Shown piece after piece: positions 37,269-47,944 of a stretch of DNA of 64,000 nt. The notes under the pieces are model-generated. The model was given only the letters and a program-made list of their open reading frames with translations. It did no database searches and was not told where the DNA came from. Position 1 is the stretch's first letter; the number at the start of each line of letters is the position of its first letter. A program made the position numbers and the translations under genes. Origin of the DNA: Epithemia pelagica (taxonomy: Eukaryota; Bacillariophyta; Bacillariophyceae; Surirellales; Surirellaceae); contig OX337235.1 of NCBI GenBank assembly GCA_946965045.2, positions 2,123,508 to 2,187,507 on the forward strand, read 5' to 3'.

Positions 37269-37987
37269 AGAACTACTACTGCGGTCGACGGGGTGTTGTG
37301 GAATGCATAGCAACAATTGCACCCCACCCCCTAGCGGGGGTGGCTAAGAGGGTTTAATTTCGTGTAGCCACCCCCATCTCTCTTGTGTCCGGTCTAGTCG
37401 GCAGGCATATCTCATTTTCACAACCACGATAACAACACGACAATCAAACTTTGTTGTTGCTGGTGACCTCCTATGATCCCCCCATCATGATCCGACCATC
37501 GTGTGATTCATATTAGTACCATGGTAGTGCATTGTGAGCGGCACAGTGCATGAGGGTCACTCTAGGCAAGGATGAAAATAGTGGCCCAGCTTTATGGCAC
37601 GACACGAGACCATGATAGATGATGGCCCCAAAACCACATGGGAATAGAGGTCCTGCTGTCGATACACTCCGTTACTACTGTTCGGTATATTGTGTACCAT
37701 TAGGTGTCAAAACAATGAATGATAAGAGCCATACATCCCTCTGAGATGCTTCGTTCGAAATGGAGAGGCGTTGCTTCCGTATGACCGTGCCACGAGGCAT
37801 GGTGCCTGTGAACCAGCTCCACAATAGACTCAACCTTCATATTTTGGCCATGCAGATGTATCCTACGCTATTGGTTAGAGGCCTATGACTTGCACGACAG
37901 GTACCAAGTGTCAAAATAGGTGCACAACAACAGGTGCAACACCGAGGTCCGTGTTGTTATCGCGATGGATGGAATGAGATATGCCTG

Positions 37988-38173
37988 TGTTAGAAACGAT
38001 TGGGTAAAACCACTCTAAGACAAAATTATAGACAGGTTATGCTACTCTTTTTCCCTTTCACGACATCTGCCCAACTCACTCGTTTTGTCATTGTCTTTGG
38101 AACTGGATGGGCTGGTTCGTAACTGGTCGCGCTTCCGCACCGGGCGATCTCTGTATCGGTTCCATTTCCAACA
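37988..38173 (-). repeat. Copia 3' LTR
   Basis: 186 bp. It matches the copy at 44687-44872 except at two positions (about 37998 and 38022). The pol frame runs into it and ends at 38026, so the last 49 or so residues of pol are LTR-encoded. Confidence 0.95.
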
Positions 38174-40413
38174 CCCCCCACTCCAGGCTCAGCAGGCACT
38201 AGGATGTCCCGGAGCTCTTGGAAATGGCCCGTATCTCGATGCTCCTTGGTGAGCAAATCCGCTGGATTGACCTTGCCCGGAATATGGAAGACGGAGACTT
38301 CTTGGGCCTTGATGGCGTCGCGAATAGCTACATGACGCGTGTTTAGATGTCGCAGTCTCTTTGTGATGGCACCGGTACTGCTCCAGTCCACGGCTCCCCG
38401 GTTGTCGTTATACACGGGGATAGCCCGTTGTGTGTCAGGAAGTCGCAATTCCTCCATCAAGTACTGAAGACGCTGGGCCTCCTTGGTCACCAGATCCATG
38501 GACTTGATCTCGGCTTCGCAGGAGCTACGGCTGCATCGCTCCTCCCTTTCTATCTTCCACCACACGAGTCCTCCTGTCCGTAGAATGAGTGCTCCCTGCA
38601 GTGATTTACATCCGTCATCGCTCACCGTGCGTGTTTCTTCTTCCTCTGGCAGAGGACGCGATGCGTCCTGTGGTCCCCAGTTGGAATCCGTGTATTGCTC
38701 GCAGAATCGGTGGGATGGCGACGGTACATTCGGCGGCCATGATATGTACCCGTTTATTGCGTTGTCGGTCGATCTCTCGGTGAACGATAAACCGCGGTCC
38801 GTGGTCCCCCGCAAGTATCTCAGCACGTGCTTCGCAGCCTCGAAGTGTCCTGGGCTAGGGATTGTCACATGGCGGCTCAATAGTTTGTGGGCCACGGCGA
38901 TATCTGGTCGCGTGCTGATGGAGAGCCAGGTGAGACCCCCCATGAGTGATCGGTAGGGGCCGACGAGAGGGTTGGTCTCTGGTGTCGCGGTGGAGTCGGG
39001 AATCCGGTCGATGGGCAAGCCGGATCGGTACGGGCTAGTGGCCGGCGTACAGTCACCCATTCCGAACTTCTGCAAGAACTGTTCGATGAATCCTGGCTGT
39101 GATATATGTACTCCAACCCCGTCGTTGGTGGTGCGATACCACTGGTACCGACACCCAAGGAAGTATGAAACAGCACCCATGAAGTCAACGGTGAGTAGAC
39201 TACCCAGAGTAGATTCGAACCATTTCTCCGCTTCGTCACTGGCGCTAAAGTAAACGAAGTCGTCCACGTACACTCCGACGTAGATAGGTTCGGCATGGTC
39301 AGGACTGTATCCCACTAACACACATGGGTCGTTCGTACACTTCTGGAAGCCCATTTTCTCGACCAACACCTCAACAAACTTGTCGTACCAGTGTCTAGGA
39401 CTTCGACGTAGCCCGTAGAGGGTCTTCTTCAATTTCCAGTAGGTATTCGGTTTGCTGATGGGACAGCCCTTGGGAGGTAGACAGATCACCACCTCTTCCT
39501 CGGGTAGCTCGGGTTGACAAAACGCGTTTTTGCAGTCCCCTTGCTTGGCTACTCGCCCTCTCTCCACAGCCATGGAAATCAAGAGCCGACAGCTTGTAGA
39601 TTGCAGCACGGGTGCGTATCTATCTGAGCTCGTCCACACCCGCTCTTCTAAATTCCCTAGGACGACGATTCGACTTTTCGCACGATAAGGGTTGCCCATT
39701 TCGTCGGGCTTGATCGTGAACACATTCATCGTAGGTATGGCCGTAAATCCGGCCTCCTGGTATCGCTCATAGGTCTTCTGGTCGATCTCATCGAACACAT
39801 CCATCTTCACCAGGCTCCTATGCTCTTCTCCATATGACTCCGTCCATACCTTCTTATCATTGGCGGTCAGGGAGGGGAGCTGTAGAAGGGATCCTGGCGC
39901 CGTCTTCCGGTCGAGGGTACTCGCCGACACAAAACGACTCACGAGCGAAGTTGGTTCCAAGGTCCACCCTGGAATGAGAGTTCCTCCTTGCAACATATCG
40001 CGATAGGTATGGGCTAAGCTGGGCAAAGCCACTACCGTTCGTTGATTGTTAGTTGCCGTGTCGCGGCTCACAAACTCCCACTCGCCGCCAGCGTCCAGTC
40101 GCAGTTCCCCTTGTAGGTACCCTTGGTCATCTACTTGGAGTGTGACCGGTTCCCCACTACGCAGCCAGGTTGGCCGCAGTGGATCCGCCAAGCGTGAAGT
40201 ATCGATTGGTAGAGGGTCAGCCGAGTCGGAGTCCGGATCGGTGGGAACAGGAGCGCCCTGTTTGAGGTCGTTGACCCCCCCATACCATCCCTGCGTCGAC
40301 CTCGAGTGGCCCGTCGGAGGGAGGGTCGGTTGGTTCCACTTTGTACGTAGACGTGGTCCCTGTGGGGACTTGAAGGACGCGTCCCTGTCGACGGGTGGAG
40401 TCACCTGGTACAC
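38026..40413 (-). pseudogene. Copia pol part 2: reverse transcriptase and RNase H
   Basis: 795 aa. The RT has AKSRIVVLGNLEERVWTSSDRYAPVLQ, GDCKNAFCQPELPEEEVVICLPPKGCP, LYGLRRSPRHWYDKFVEVL and the catalytic YVDDFVYFSA. The RNase H part includes YTDSNWGPQDASRP, RSSCEAEIKSMDLVTKEAQRLQYLM, VYNDNRGAVDWSS and TRHVAIRDAIKAQEVSVFHIPGKVNPADLLTKEH. Its frame differs from that of the integrase part even after the 79-bp duplication is allowed for, so another 1-nt shift lies near 40415-40440. Confidence 0.88.
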
Positions 40414-40586
40414 GCCGATAAACCGGCGTCCCTGGCGGATAAATCGATTTCACGAACCCGTTGTCACGAGCCCAGAGTGATAACTGGATCCCCCCATTGT
40501 ACACAAGGGAAGGGAAAGCGTCGCTGACGCCACGATCCACATCGAGAGAGTTGTCGGAAGAGACGGAGAAGGTCTGAAGGTCCGGA

Positions 40587-42563
40587 TTAAGGGAAAGCGT
40601 CGCTGACACCACGATCCACATCGAGAGAGTAGTCGGAAGAGACGGAGAAGGTCTGAAGGTCCGGATTATAGAAAACAAGACCGTTGCAGAAGTCGCTCCG
40701 ACCAACCGCAAGGCCCACAAAACTCTTGGACTCAAACGTTTGCCGACGCCGCTGCCCATCTGCCGGACGGTAGAAATAGCCAATCGAGCCGAACGAAAAC
40801 AGTACCCGATAATCGGGCGCGTGACCATAGAACAATTCCAGGGGACTACTCCATTTGGAGGGCCCAACTTGGACAGGAAGCATGTTCATGCGATGGAAAG
40901 CTTCCCGCAAAGCCCAATACCAGAAGATACGAGGCAGCTTAGCTTCCGCGAGAAAAGAACGGGCCATTCGAACACCGGTCCGCCAGGTGCGTTCAACAAG
41001 GCCGTTGGATGATTGCCGGCGAGGAGCAGCGGACCGGACCTTAATCCGGAGGCTCTGAAGAAATGCAGCCATGCGTCCCCCCAGGAATCGGCTGTCGAAA
41101 TCACACTGGATTGACTTGGGAATGCCGCCGGCGTCAATGATGAACCGCCAGAAGGCATCCTGTAGGTCACCACCCGTGAGACGAGTGAGACCGTAGGTAA
41201 ACACCATGCGAGTTGCGCTGTCGACTAGAGTGAGACAGTAGTTGTACCCCCCAGGGGAGGTACCCGAACCATATCCGATGTCCATTCCCACCAACTCGAG
41301 TTTGCTGCGTTCCCGACGACGGCACGACCCGCGACGGCGTTGGTCAATGGTGGTGAAATCCCCAATGGTGGGAGTGGATTCCTGGGCGTCGACTACCTGG
41401 AGGCCAGTACCGATTTGGCCGAGCAACGAAAAGTCGGACAAATGACGATTTCCGAACAACCGATGGAGTTCGAATGGTGTGCGGCGGTGCTTCGAGGCAC
41501 TACCCGTATCGGCGACATAGCACGAGGGCAAAGTGGACCCGGTCTTGTCCGGAGATTGCTGGGATTGCGACCGAGTCTGGACCCGACGACTCGTCAATTG
41601 GACCGCCCTACCATACTGGACACTCCCATGTGTATCAGAATACGAGGGAGTGAGGCGTGAGTCAGCGGTATCGTCGACAGACACCACAAATGAAGGGAAG
41701 GTGAGGGACATGCCCTGGTCGTCGGCGAGGAAGCTGCACCCAGGCCCGCGTCGACGGTGAACTCGAATGGAAAGCAGGTGTACATCCAAATCGGGCTCGT
41801 GGTAGCAGTCCGCTAAACGAACGCGGTGACCAGCCACAACAAATTCAACGGTGCCGCGGCCGGCAATGGGTACGCGACGTCCGTCCCCCATCTCCACATA
41901 ACGGGACGACAGCACTTCATACTCTGATTCAACAAAGAATTGGCAGTCCCAAAACATATCCGCTGTAGCGCCCGAGTCGGGGCACAGTAGAGAACGGCCC
42001 AACCCCCCATGGGACTCCGACAAGCTACGGCGACAGGTGATGAGATCATTAGCCGGAACAAAGGAGGCGGGTGATGAACCCAGAAATTTGTTGACTAAGA
42101 CATTTTTATCGCTCCCTCGACCATCGATCAGCCAGTCCGTAGAGCCACCATCACCAGCATCAGATGTGGCGTCAGACCAATCATCCTCCACCTCCGATGT
42201 GGATGCGCTCTGGACAGAAAGACAGGAGGTGTCAGCGGGAATGTCACAAGGAAGCTTAGAAGGTCCAATCAACTTACAGGTCCCATCGTCATCGTCACCA
42301 TCGGACGAACGAACAGTCTCCACAACCACCGGACTCGCTGAATCATTCGTGGCGCCACTGCGAGAAGCAGGAACGTCGCTGCGGGAGGTGGCTTTCCGAC
42401 CGACTGGAAACAACGAGGCTTTCCCCTCTGGATTCAACACGCTATCCTTCTCATAGTCATAACTCATCGCAAAACCACAGTCTTTGAGTATAGGGCACTT
42501 CCAGGTTGGGTGGATCCCACGGCCACCCTTTTTGTTCCCTTTGCGAAGAATTTTGCATATCAT
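40587..42563 (-). pseudogene. Copia pol part 1: zinc knuckle, protease, integrase
   Basis: 658 aa listed from the internal Met; the open frame extends upstream to about 42690 (VSADDSGSDGFTQVGATLT). It starts with a zinc-knuckle-like CMICK...HPTWKCPILKDC. The protease motif is LLCPDSGATADMFW. A GAG-pre-integrase-type histidine/cysteine region is weak (HRLFGNRHLSDFSLLGQI). The integrase core has DIGYGSGTSPGGYNYCLTLVD, IQCDFDSRFLGGRMAAFL and NGLVERTWRTGVRMARSFL. The frame ends in the second copy of a 79-bp tandem duplication (40511-40668). Because 79 is not a multiple of three, the duplication causes the stop. Confidence 0.85.
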
Positions 42564-42877
42564 ACACTTGTACTCGCGGTGCTGTTGTCGCGCTTCGTCA
42601 GCTGTGAGGGTGGCGCCGACTTGGGTGAATCCGTCCGATCCGGAATCGTCAGCGCTGACACGGCGGCCCTTGAGAGTCCCATGGCCGTGATTCCATCCTT
42701 AACTTCCATGGTGCTCCGCGATTTGTAACCTTGTTCGCGGAACTCCTGATGCATGGCGATGAACAACTCCTGCGTAGTCATATTAAAGAGATCCAACCGT
42801 CCACACTTGAATTCCTCCTCGAGTGTTTTCATCGCGTGCCCATAAGGTCCCTTGACAACGAGGTAATAAAACCGAAC

Positions 42878-44614
42878 TCAAAAGTGTAGGTCGGTGATAC
42901 CATATTTGTGGGTTTGCAACCGGAGACGCGCCTCCTTTGCCCGACGGTAGAATGTCGTCAAATCCTCCTTGTTCTGATGGCTAAGACGATTCCACGTGTC
43001 GAAATCCTGGAGGAACGAGCTCGTGGTAGTGGGGTAAGCTATCGCACGCAAGCGCTCCAACGACAAGATGCCATCCCCATAGGATCCTTCTGACTGCAAC
43101 TCTGACAACACTCCGAGAGCGACCGGGTTCCTCTTGGCTTGGATAGATATCACTAGGTGATAGTGGAGTTGTTGGGAAATCTGTTGGTCGTCCGGATTCC
43201 CAGGAGTCGTGGCATGCCCTGGAATGGTAGTGCCATCCTGCAAATGCCAGTGATGCATATGCAGAATATTACGGATGGTCTCGTAATATTGGTCGAAAAG
43301 TTCCCCTGTGAAGGCTGTTGCCGGGAACTCGGGAAATCCTTTCTGTTCCCGACAGAGTTTTCCGTGGGGTGTCTCCGCCAAGGACGAGGATGCCGTAGAG
43401 CCGACGGCCGAAGGGAGAGTCGGAGTTCCCCCCATGGTGGCAGCCCCAGGAGGACGACTGCCGGAGGGACCATCGGAACGATGCAAATCCTGCACCACCC
43501 GTTGAATGGTGGCGGAGGGAACCGATTGAGCGGCCAGCACGGACTTCAATCGAAGGGTGAACGACGACGGGGCAGGGGACACCGGCTCGGGAGACACGGA
43601 CGGAAGAGGATGTGGCCAAGGACCCTGAGTGTAAGGGACAGTGGCGGCGGGTGGGAAGGGACCGCGGGGAGGCACCAAACGGGGATCCCATCCAAGGTAA
43701 CGCACGGCGGCACCATAGGTGGACGCACCGGCAAAGTCGGGGGCCGTGTGGGTGTGGGCCCGGAAGTCGGCAATACGGACCCAGGCGTCGCTCCAGGAGG
43801 TGTAGATGCCCGGATTCCAGCCCTGGCGCACAACGTAGAAATGCTTCCGAGATTGCTGCGACGAACGATCGGGCCCGATATACCCGCGGAGGTAAGGGTG
43901 AGACACACCGCGGTAATCGGCTTGGACCACTGCACCAGCTAAGGCAGAGGTAGACGTCGCTTGATACTGCACGTAGATCTCATTCGGGGTGAGTGTGACA
44001 GTAGGAGGTGGATGGGGCCCCGACGGAGTAGGCGGAGTTGGTGGTACCGCGGGCACAGTATCGGGAATGTTTCGAACTGGGGTACCGAGCTCCGAAGGCA
44101 CTGGAGAAACGCCGGGCTGGAGACTGCCCGATGAATAATCGTAGTAGTCGAGGGCCTCCTCTGCCGCTTCAATTGTATCGGCAAAACTAATACTGTCTTG
44201 AATAACGGATTGGTCTCCGCCTTGAAGGATGACAGCCCGGGTGTAGGGGCTGTAGGCACTCAATGGATCCGAGGACACAGAAGCATCGGGGTCTGGACGT
44301 TGTCGTTCCGTTGGGCGGTTCGTAATGGACGGGGACGAACTCGCGGGTAAGGGGACAATAACCGATTCGGTCACTCTCGGATGCTCTCGAAATGATGATG
44401 GTGGAGGATCCATAGTACTAGGTGCGAGCTTGTTGGAGGAGGCCATGGTTAATTCACTCAGCGGGTCGTCGGAAATCTCCGAGTGTTCTTCAACCGATGG
44501 AGTGCTGGGGCGAATGTTAAGATGCTGTAACATACGGCCAAATGGGGTGCGGAGGAGACGAGGTTGTGAAAAGAATCCTCCGGGTGGATCGTCTGTCGAC
44601 TGTTGAGACGACAT
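42878..44614 (-). pseudogene. Copia gag, interrupted by in-frame TGA
   Basis: 578 aa to the TGA at 42878-42880. It has a Pro/Ser/Thr-rich N-terminal half (repeated PPTPPTPSGPHPPP-like stretches), a YSWSDAWVRIADF-type block around residues 260-300, and a capsid-like region FPATAFTGELFDQYYETIRNIL to TFYRRAKEARLRLQTHKYGITDLHF. The same frame stays open after the stop (to 42560: VVKGPYGHAMKTLEEEFKCGRLDLFNMTTQEL), so the TGA looks like a nonsense mutation or a readthrough site within gag. Confidence 0.8.
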
Positions 44615-44686
44615 GTTCAGGGATGGGTCCCTGATTGGGCTTCACCCAGGCACTGAAGAAGGAAATAGCAGTTGGGCTCAGTAACC

Positions 44687-44872
44687 TGTTAGAAACAATT
44701 GGGTAAAACCACTCTAAGACGAAATTATAGACAGGTTATGCTACTCTTTTTCCCTTTCACGACATCTGCCCAACTCACTCGTTTTGTCATTGTCTTTGGA
44801 ACTGGATGGGCTGGTTCGTAACTGGTCGCGCTTCCGCACCGGGCGATCTCTGTATCGGTTCCATTTCCAACA
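44687..44872 (-). repeat. Copia 5' LTR
   Basis: 186 bp, flanked on the right by the target duplication GCCTG (44873-44877). The sequence just inside the LTR on the element strand, starting GGTTACTGAGCCC, is where a primer-binding site should lie; I could not assign the tRNA. Confidence 0.95.
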
Positions 44873-45173
44873 GCCTGCCGACTAGAAACAGGTTATTTTT
44901 CTACCAGAGAGATGGGGGTGTTTCAACGAAATTACAACCTCAAAAACACCCCCGCTAGGGGGTAAATAGCACCCTCTTTCTTTCGTGGGTACTCCCAAGC
45001 GCGGGGATAGTTCTGAGTCGCACTTAAAAAGGACGAATTCAGATTTTCTGCGAGTCAGGCGGGATTCACAACTCACAAGGCGCTTGGGGGTACTTTCGAG
45101 GGTCGTGGGCAGTTTTCGCAGAAGCGCCGTGGGATCGTGCGAGATTGGCTCTCCGTACAACACACGAAGGACG

Positions 45174-46725
45174 ATGGGGAACGTCCATTACCAGCAAAGA
45201 TTACGAAGTCTTTGGTTTCTCTTCGTTATTCTTTTCGGTGCTCTATGTATGAAACAGGCGGACGGAACTGAATCTCCGTTTGCTTGGTTTCCCCGTGAGA
45301 GACAAGATGGTTCGGCTACTTCACACCGACATTTGAGGAAAAAGGGTCGCGTTCAATCAGACCTTGATGATTGCTCGGTTTCCATTCTGGACGATCGTCA
45401 ATCTCAAGGCCCACCACCCTGTCGCCTTCCTGGAGATGAGGTATCAACAAGTATGTTCCTTTTGGCCTCATATGGACAAGATCATTTTGCTCTCACGGCT
45501 TACGTGTCCTTGCATCCTTCTTTCTACTCTTCTGGTTCTCTCAACAGTATACAACTACACAAAGCCAAAGCCTCCACCGAACCAACTTGAAATAAAGGCT
45601 TATGTTGGCTCGAAGCCCAAAAAACCAAGCTTAACGACGATGACAACAGTCTTTGCGATCAGAGAGTGGTCGACGGAACTAACGAACATGAATTTTAGGA
45701 TGTATGGGGGTTATCAAGATAAATATCGTAAAGAAGTTGGCCCGCGGAGAGGCACTCCGTTTGAACGTCCAGAAGGAGGACCGATGGGAAATTCACAAAT
45801 GCCTTCATCTAGTAGAGACCGGAACAGGGACAACAACAGGGGCAGTGGCGACCAAGACCGCAATGGTGGACGTAGTCGACGAAGAGTTAACAATGTGCCT
45901 GCATACGAGCAGATTGGTTCCTCATCAAGTGCACTTCAAACCAGCAACACATCACAAACACTTGAGAATGTCACAAGCTCGACACGATCGCTAAACCGTG
46001 CACAGGTTTTTGACATGTATCACACCAAGAGTGAATCCGAAATGGTAGGGCGTTTCAAGTTTAGGTGGTGGTGGCTCATTCGAATCACGTTGGAGTGTTA
46101 CTGGGACGATGATGAATCTAGTGTTGGTAATGCCGTAATGGTTGATATCCACGAAAATATGACCAGAGCCTTTGAGAGCAGAAAATATAACATCGAAGAA
46201 GCCTTGCAAATGGCGACGAATGATCCAACCATTCGTGTAGGACTTAGTATGCCTAGCCAGGAAGAAGATGACCAAGACAGGGAACCGGCAGTGGCACCTA
46301 CATCGGTGAAACCTGAACAATCTGATAGTTCATTAGATCCGAACGAATGGGACTGGCGCAAGTATCTGGGCATGGGCTTACTCCTCGCTACTTTGGTCTC
46401 GGTGGTTGCACTTCGCATCATGGCGACTCGAAGACAACGTGCGCGTGAGCACAAACACTTGTGGGGAAATCTCGCCTCGAAGGAAGGAGTTGATGCGCTG
46501 CTCAACACAGCTTGGGTGCTGGACGGAAGCAAGATGCAGATTTATGACAAAACGAAGATGGGGTACAAGGACGACGATTCAATATTCTTGGGTGGTTATG
46601 AGCAACGTGAAGCAGTGGTTGGAGCTGAGATTACAGTGACGCATCCAATGACAGAGACCTCTCCCTCGGACCTACCTCGAACGTCGCCCTCGTTCCTTTC
46701 ATCGAAGAAGTCGGATCCTGTTTGA
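45174..46725 (+). CDS. Single-pass membrane protein, EWDWxxY family, copy 3
   Basis: Exons are 45174-45450 and 45548-46725 (97-bp intron); 484 aa. The N-terminus MGNVHYQQRLRSLWFLFVILFGALC is a signal peptide. The Cys pair (DDCSVSI...PPCRLPGDE) is followed directly by the intron and then by NQLEIKAYVGSKPKKPS, aligning with NQLTISVFVGLSPNQQS of copy 1. The repeat region of copies 1 and 2 is replaced by an Arg/Asn/Gly-rich linker. The FKFRWWWLIRITLECYW block occupies the place of the FAAYWENRVP block. Then come NEWDWRKYLGMGLLLATLVSVVAL (transmembrane) and the tail LWGNLASKEGVDALLNTAWV, SKMQIYDKT. It lies about 210 bp from the foldback element and 25 kb from its paralogues. The function is unknown. 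Confidence 0.8.
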
Positions 46726-47944
46726 TAGGTTGCTCGTTGGTTCTAAATTCATGATTTATGTGGCTTTCTGTCTGACCGTGAACCTGTGAAAGAATTTGTT
46801 CTTTTGTCATATCTTCAAGAAAAAGTCTTTGTAGGTGTTTCAGTTTGCGAGAACTCCAATGATCTGAGCTCATTAACCTTCATTCGATTGCGAGAAAGCA
46901 TATTACCTATTCCTAGCAAGAATCATGAGATCTCTGAGTTGACAGCAAGGATGTCAGACAAGGCCATATCCCCTTCATCATTGCTCCCGTTGGCGCCTTT
47001 ATGTCATGCTTATCTCATCATGTCAGTCTCAGAAGTCTATGTTGTGTGTGTGGTAAGGGCTGGGTAAGCCGATCCATGTTCGGCTAAGTAGGCTCAGTAC
47101 ATTAAGCTACGTAGTACTATTTTCATCACTGTAACAAGTGGGGCGAATGGTCCCACAAATCGAAAACTTGCTGCCACGAGAAACAATGCAATCCGGAAAC
47201 CATCACTCGACAATGGTCGAAGAAATCACCCCCATGGCAATAACTTCATGGATAATTGAGCCTAACTGAATCACTTTTAGAATAATACTCTTGAATACTA
47301 GAGCAACTATGGTTTCAATTTGATTCAGTCACCGTTGAGAAATGAATGAGTTAGGAAGGTTTTTGGATTACATCACCAGTATACCTTTTGATCCAACGCG
47401 ACAAATCTTCTGTAGCTGCAGAACACAGTAATACAAGCAAACTCAAACAACTTACAGTAGTAGGATGTTGATGCGATGCATCGGTAAATGCATGCGGCAT
47501 CAACGGATCTCGCCGTCATCGTGGAGTGTTTTTGCATTTTTTCGGACTTCCCACCATTTCAGGTATGACGTGTACTATGGGATTTTATGTACGCTACGTA
47601 GCTTTTGTACTGAACCTACTTAGCCGAACATGGATCGGCTTACCCAGCCCTTAGTGGGGAGATTTCGCAATTCGCGACTGAAAACCGGTTGAAGTTCCGT
47701 CGCGAGCTTGTAGGGACAATGATTACTTTTTTTAATTAAATGCGCTAGAGATACTCCTACCATTTATCTGATGCTACCATAGCCCTCTACTAGTACTGGG
47801 GGTACAAGCTATCCAAACAAAATTCGGGGGTGGTGGGTGGTGGTACAAGTCCTCGTCCTGATGAGTTGGTCGTCATTCGGCATCAACTTTTCCTCGGCAA
47901 TGTCTGACACAATATCAAGTTGTTTGCACGCTCTGTCAAAGACG
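46726..47944. other. Intergenic with MITE-like insertion
   Basis: About 1.2 kb between the membrane protein copy 3 and the selenoprotein gene. Half of it is the inverted-repeat element at 47054-47653. The rest has no supported gene; one CTCCTAC word lies at 47752. Confidence 0.6.
47054..47653. mobile_element. MITE-like element with about 60-bp terminal inverted repeats
   Basis: The ends are near-perfect inverted copies (left 47054-47115, right 47591-47653) sharing AAGGGCTGGGTAAGCCGATC, CATGTTCGGCTAAGTAGG, TCAGTACA and AAGCTACGTAG. The element is about 600 bp with no ORF. It can be read as flanked by TA (47054-47055 and 47652-47653), typical of Tc1/mariner-type targets, or with a 4-bp GTGG duplication outside (47050-47053 and 47654-47657). 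Confidence 0.8.

Larger units (their letters stand above)
37988..44872 (-). mobile_element. Ty1/copia LTR retrotransposon, full length but decayed
   Basis: 6,885 bp, read on the minus strand. Identical-length LTRs begin TGTTGG and end CTAACA on the element strand. The target-site duplication GCCTG is present at 37983-37987 and 44873-44877. A purine tract (GGAGTGGGGGG) lies just inside the 3' LTR, as expected for second-strand priming. The element has gag (44614-42878), a protease/integrase ORF (42563-40587) and a reverse transcriptase/RNase H ORF (40413-38026) in copia order. The LTRs differ at 2 of 186 positions, so insertion was recent, yet the coding region has an in-frame TGA, at least two frameshifts and a 79-bp tandem duplication. 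Confidence 0.93.
37326..44963. mobile_element. Foldback (long-TIR) element split by a copia insertion
   Basis: Left arm 37326-37439. The right arm is in two parts, 37950-37987 and 44873-44963, separated by the copia element. Shared inverted words include ACCCCCTAGCGGGGGTG (itself largely palindromic), TAATTTCG, CACCCCCATCTCTC, CTAGTCGGCAGGCATATCTC and CGATAACAACACG. Without the 6,885-bp insertion and its 5-bp duplication the element is about 750 bp, with arms of about 110-120 bp and a loop (37440-37949) that has no coding sequence. It is non-autonomous, and I cannot name its transposase family. Confidence 0.75.
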
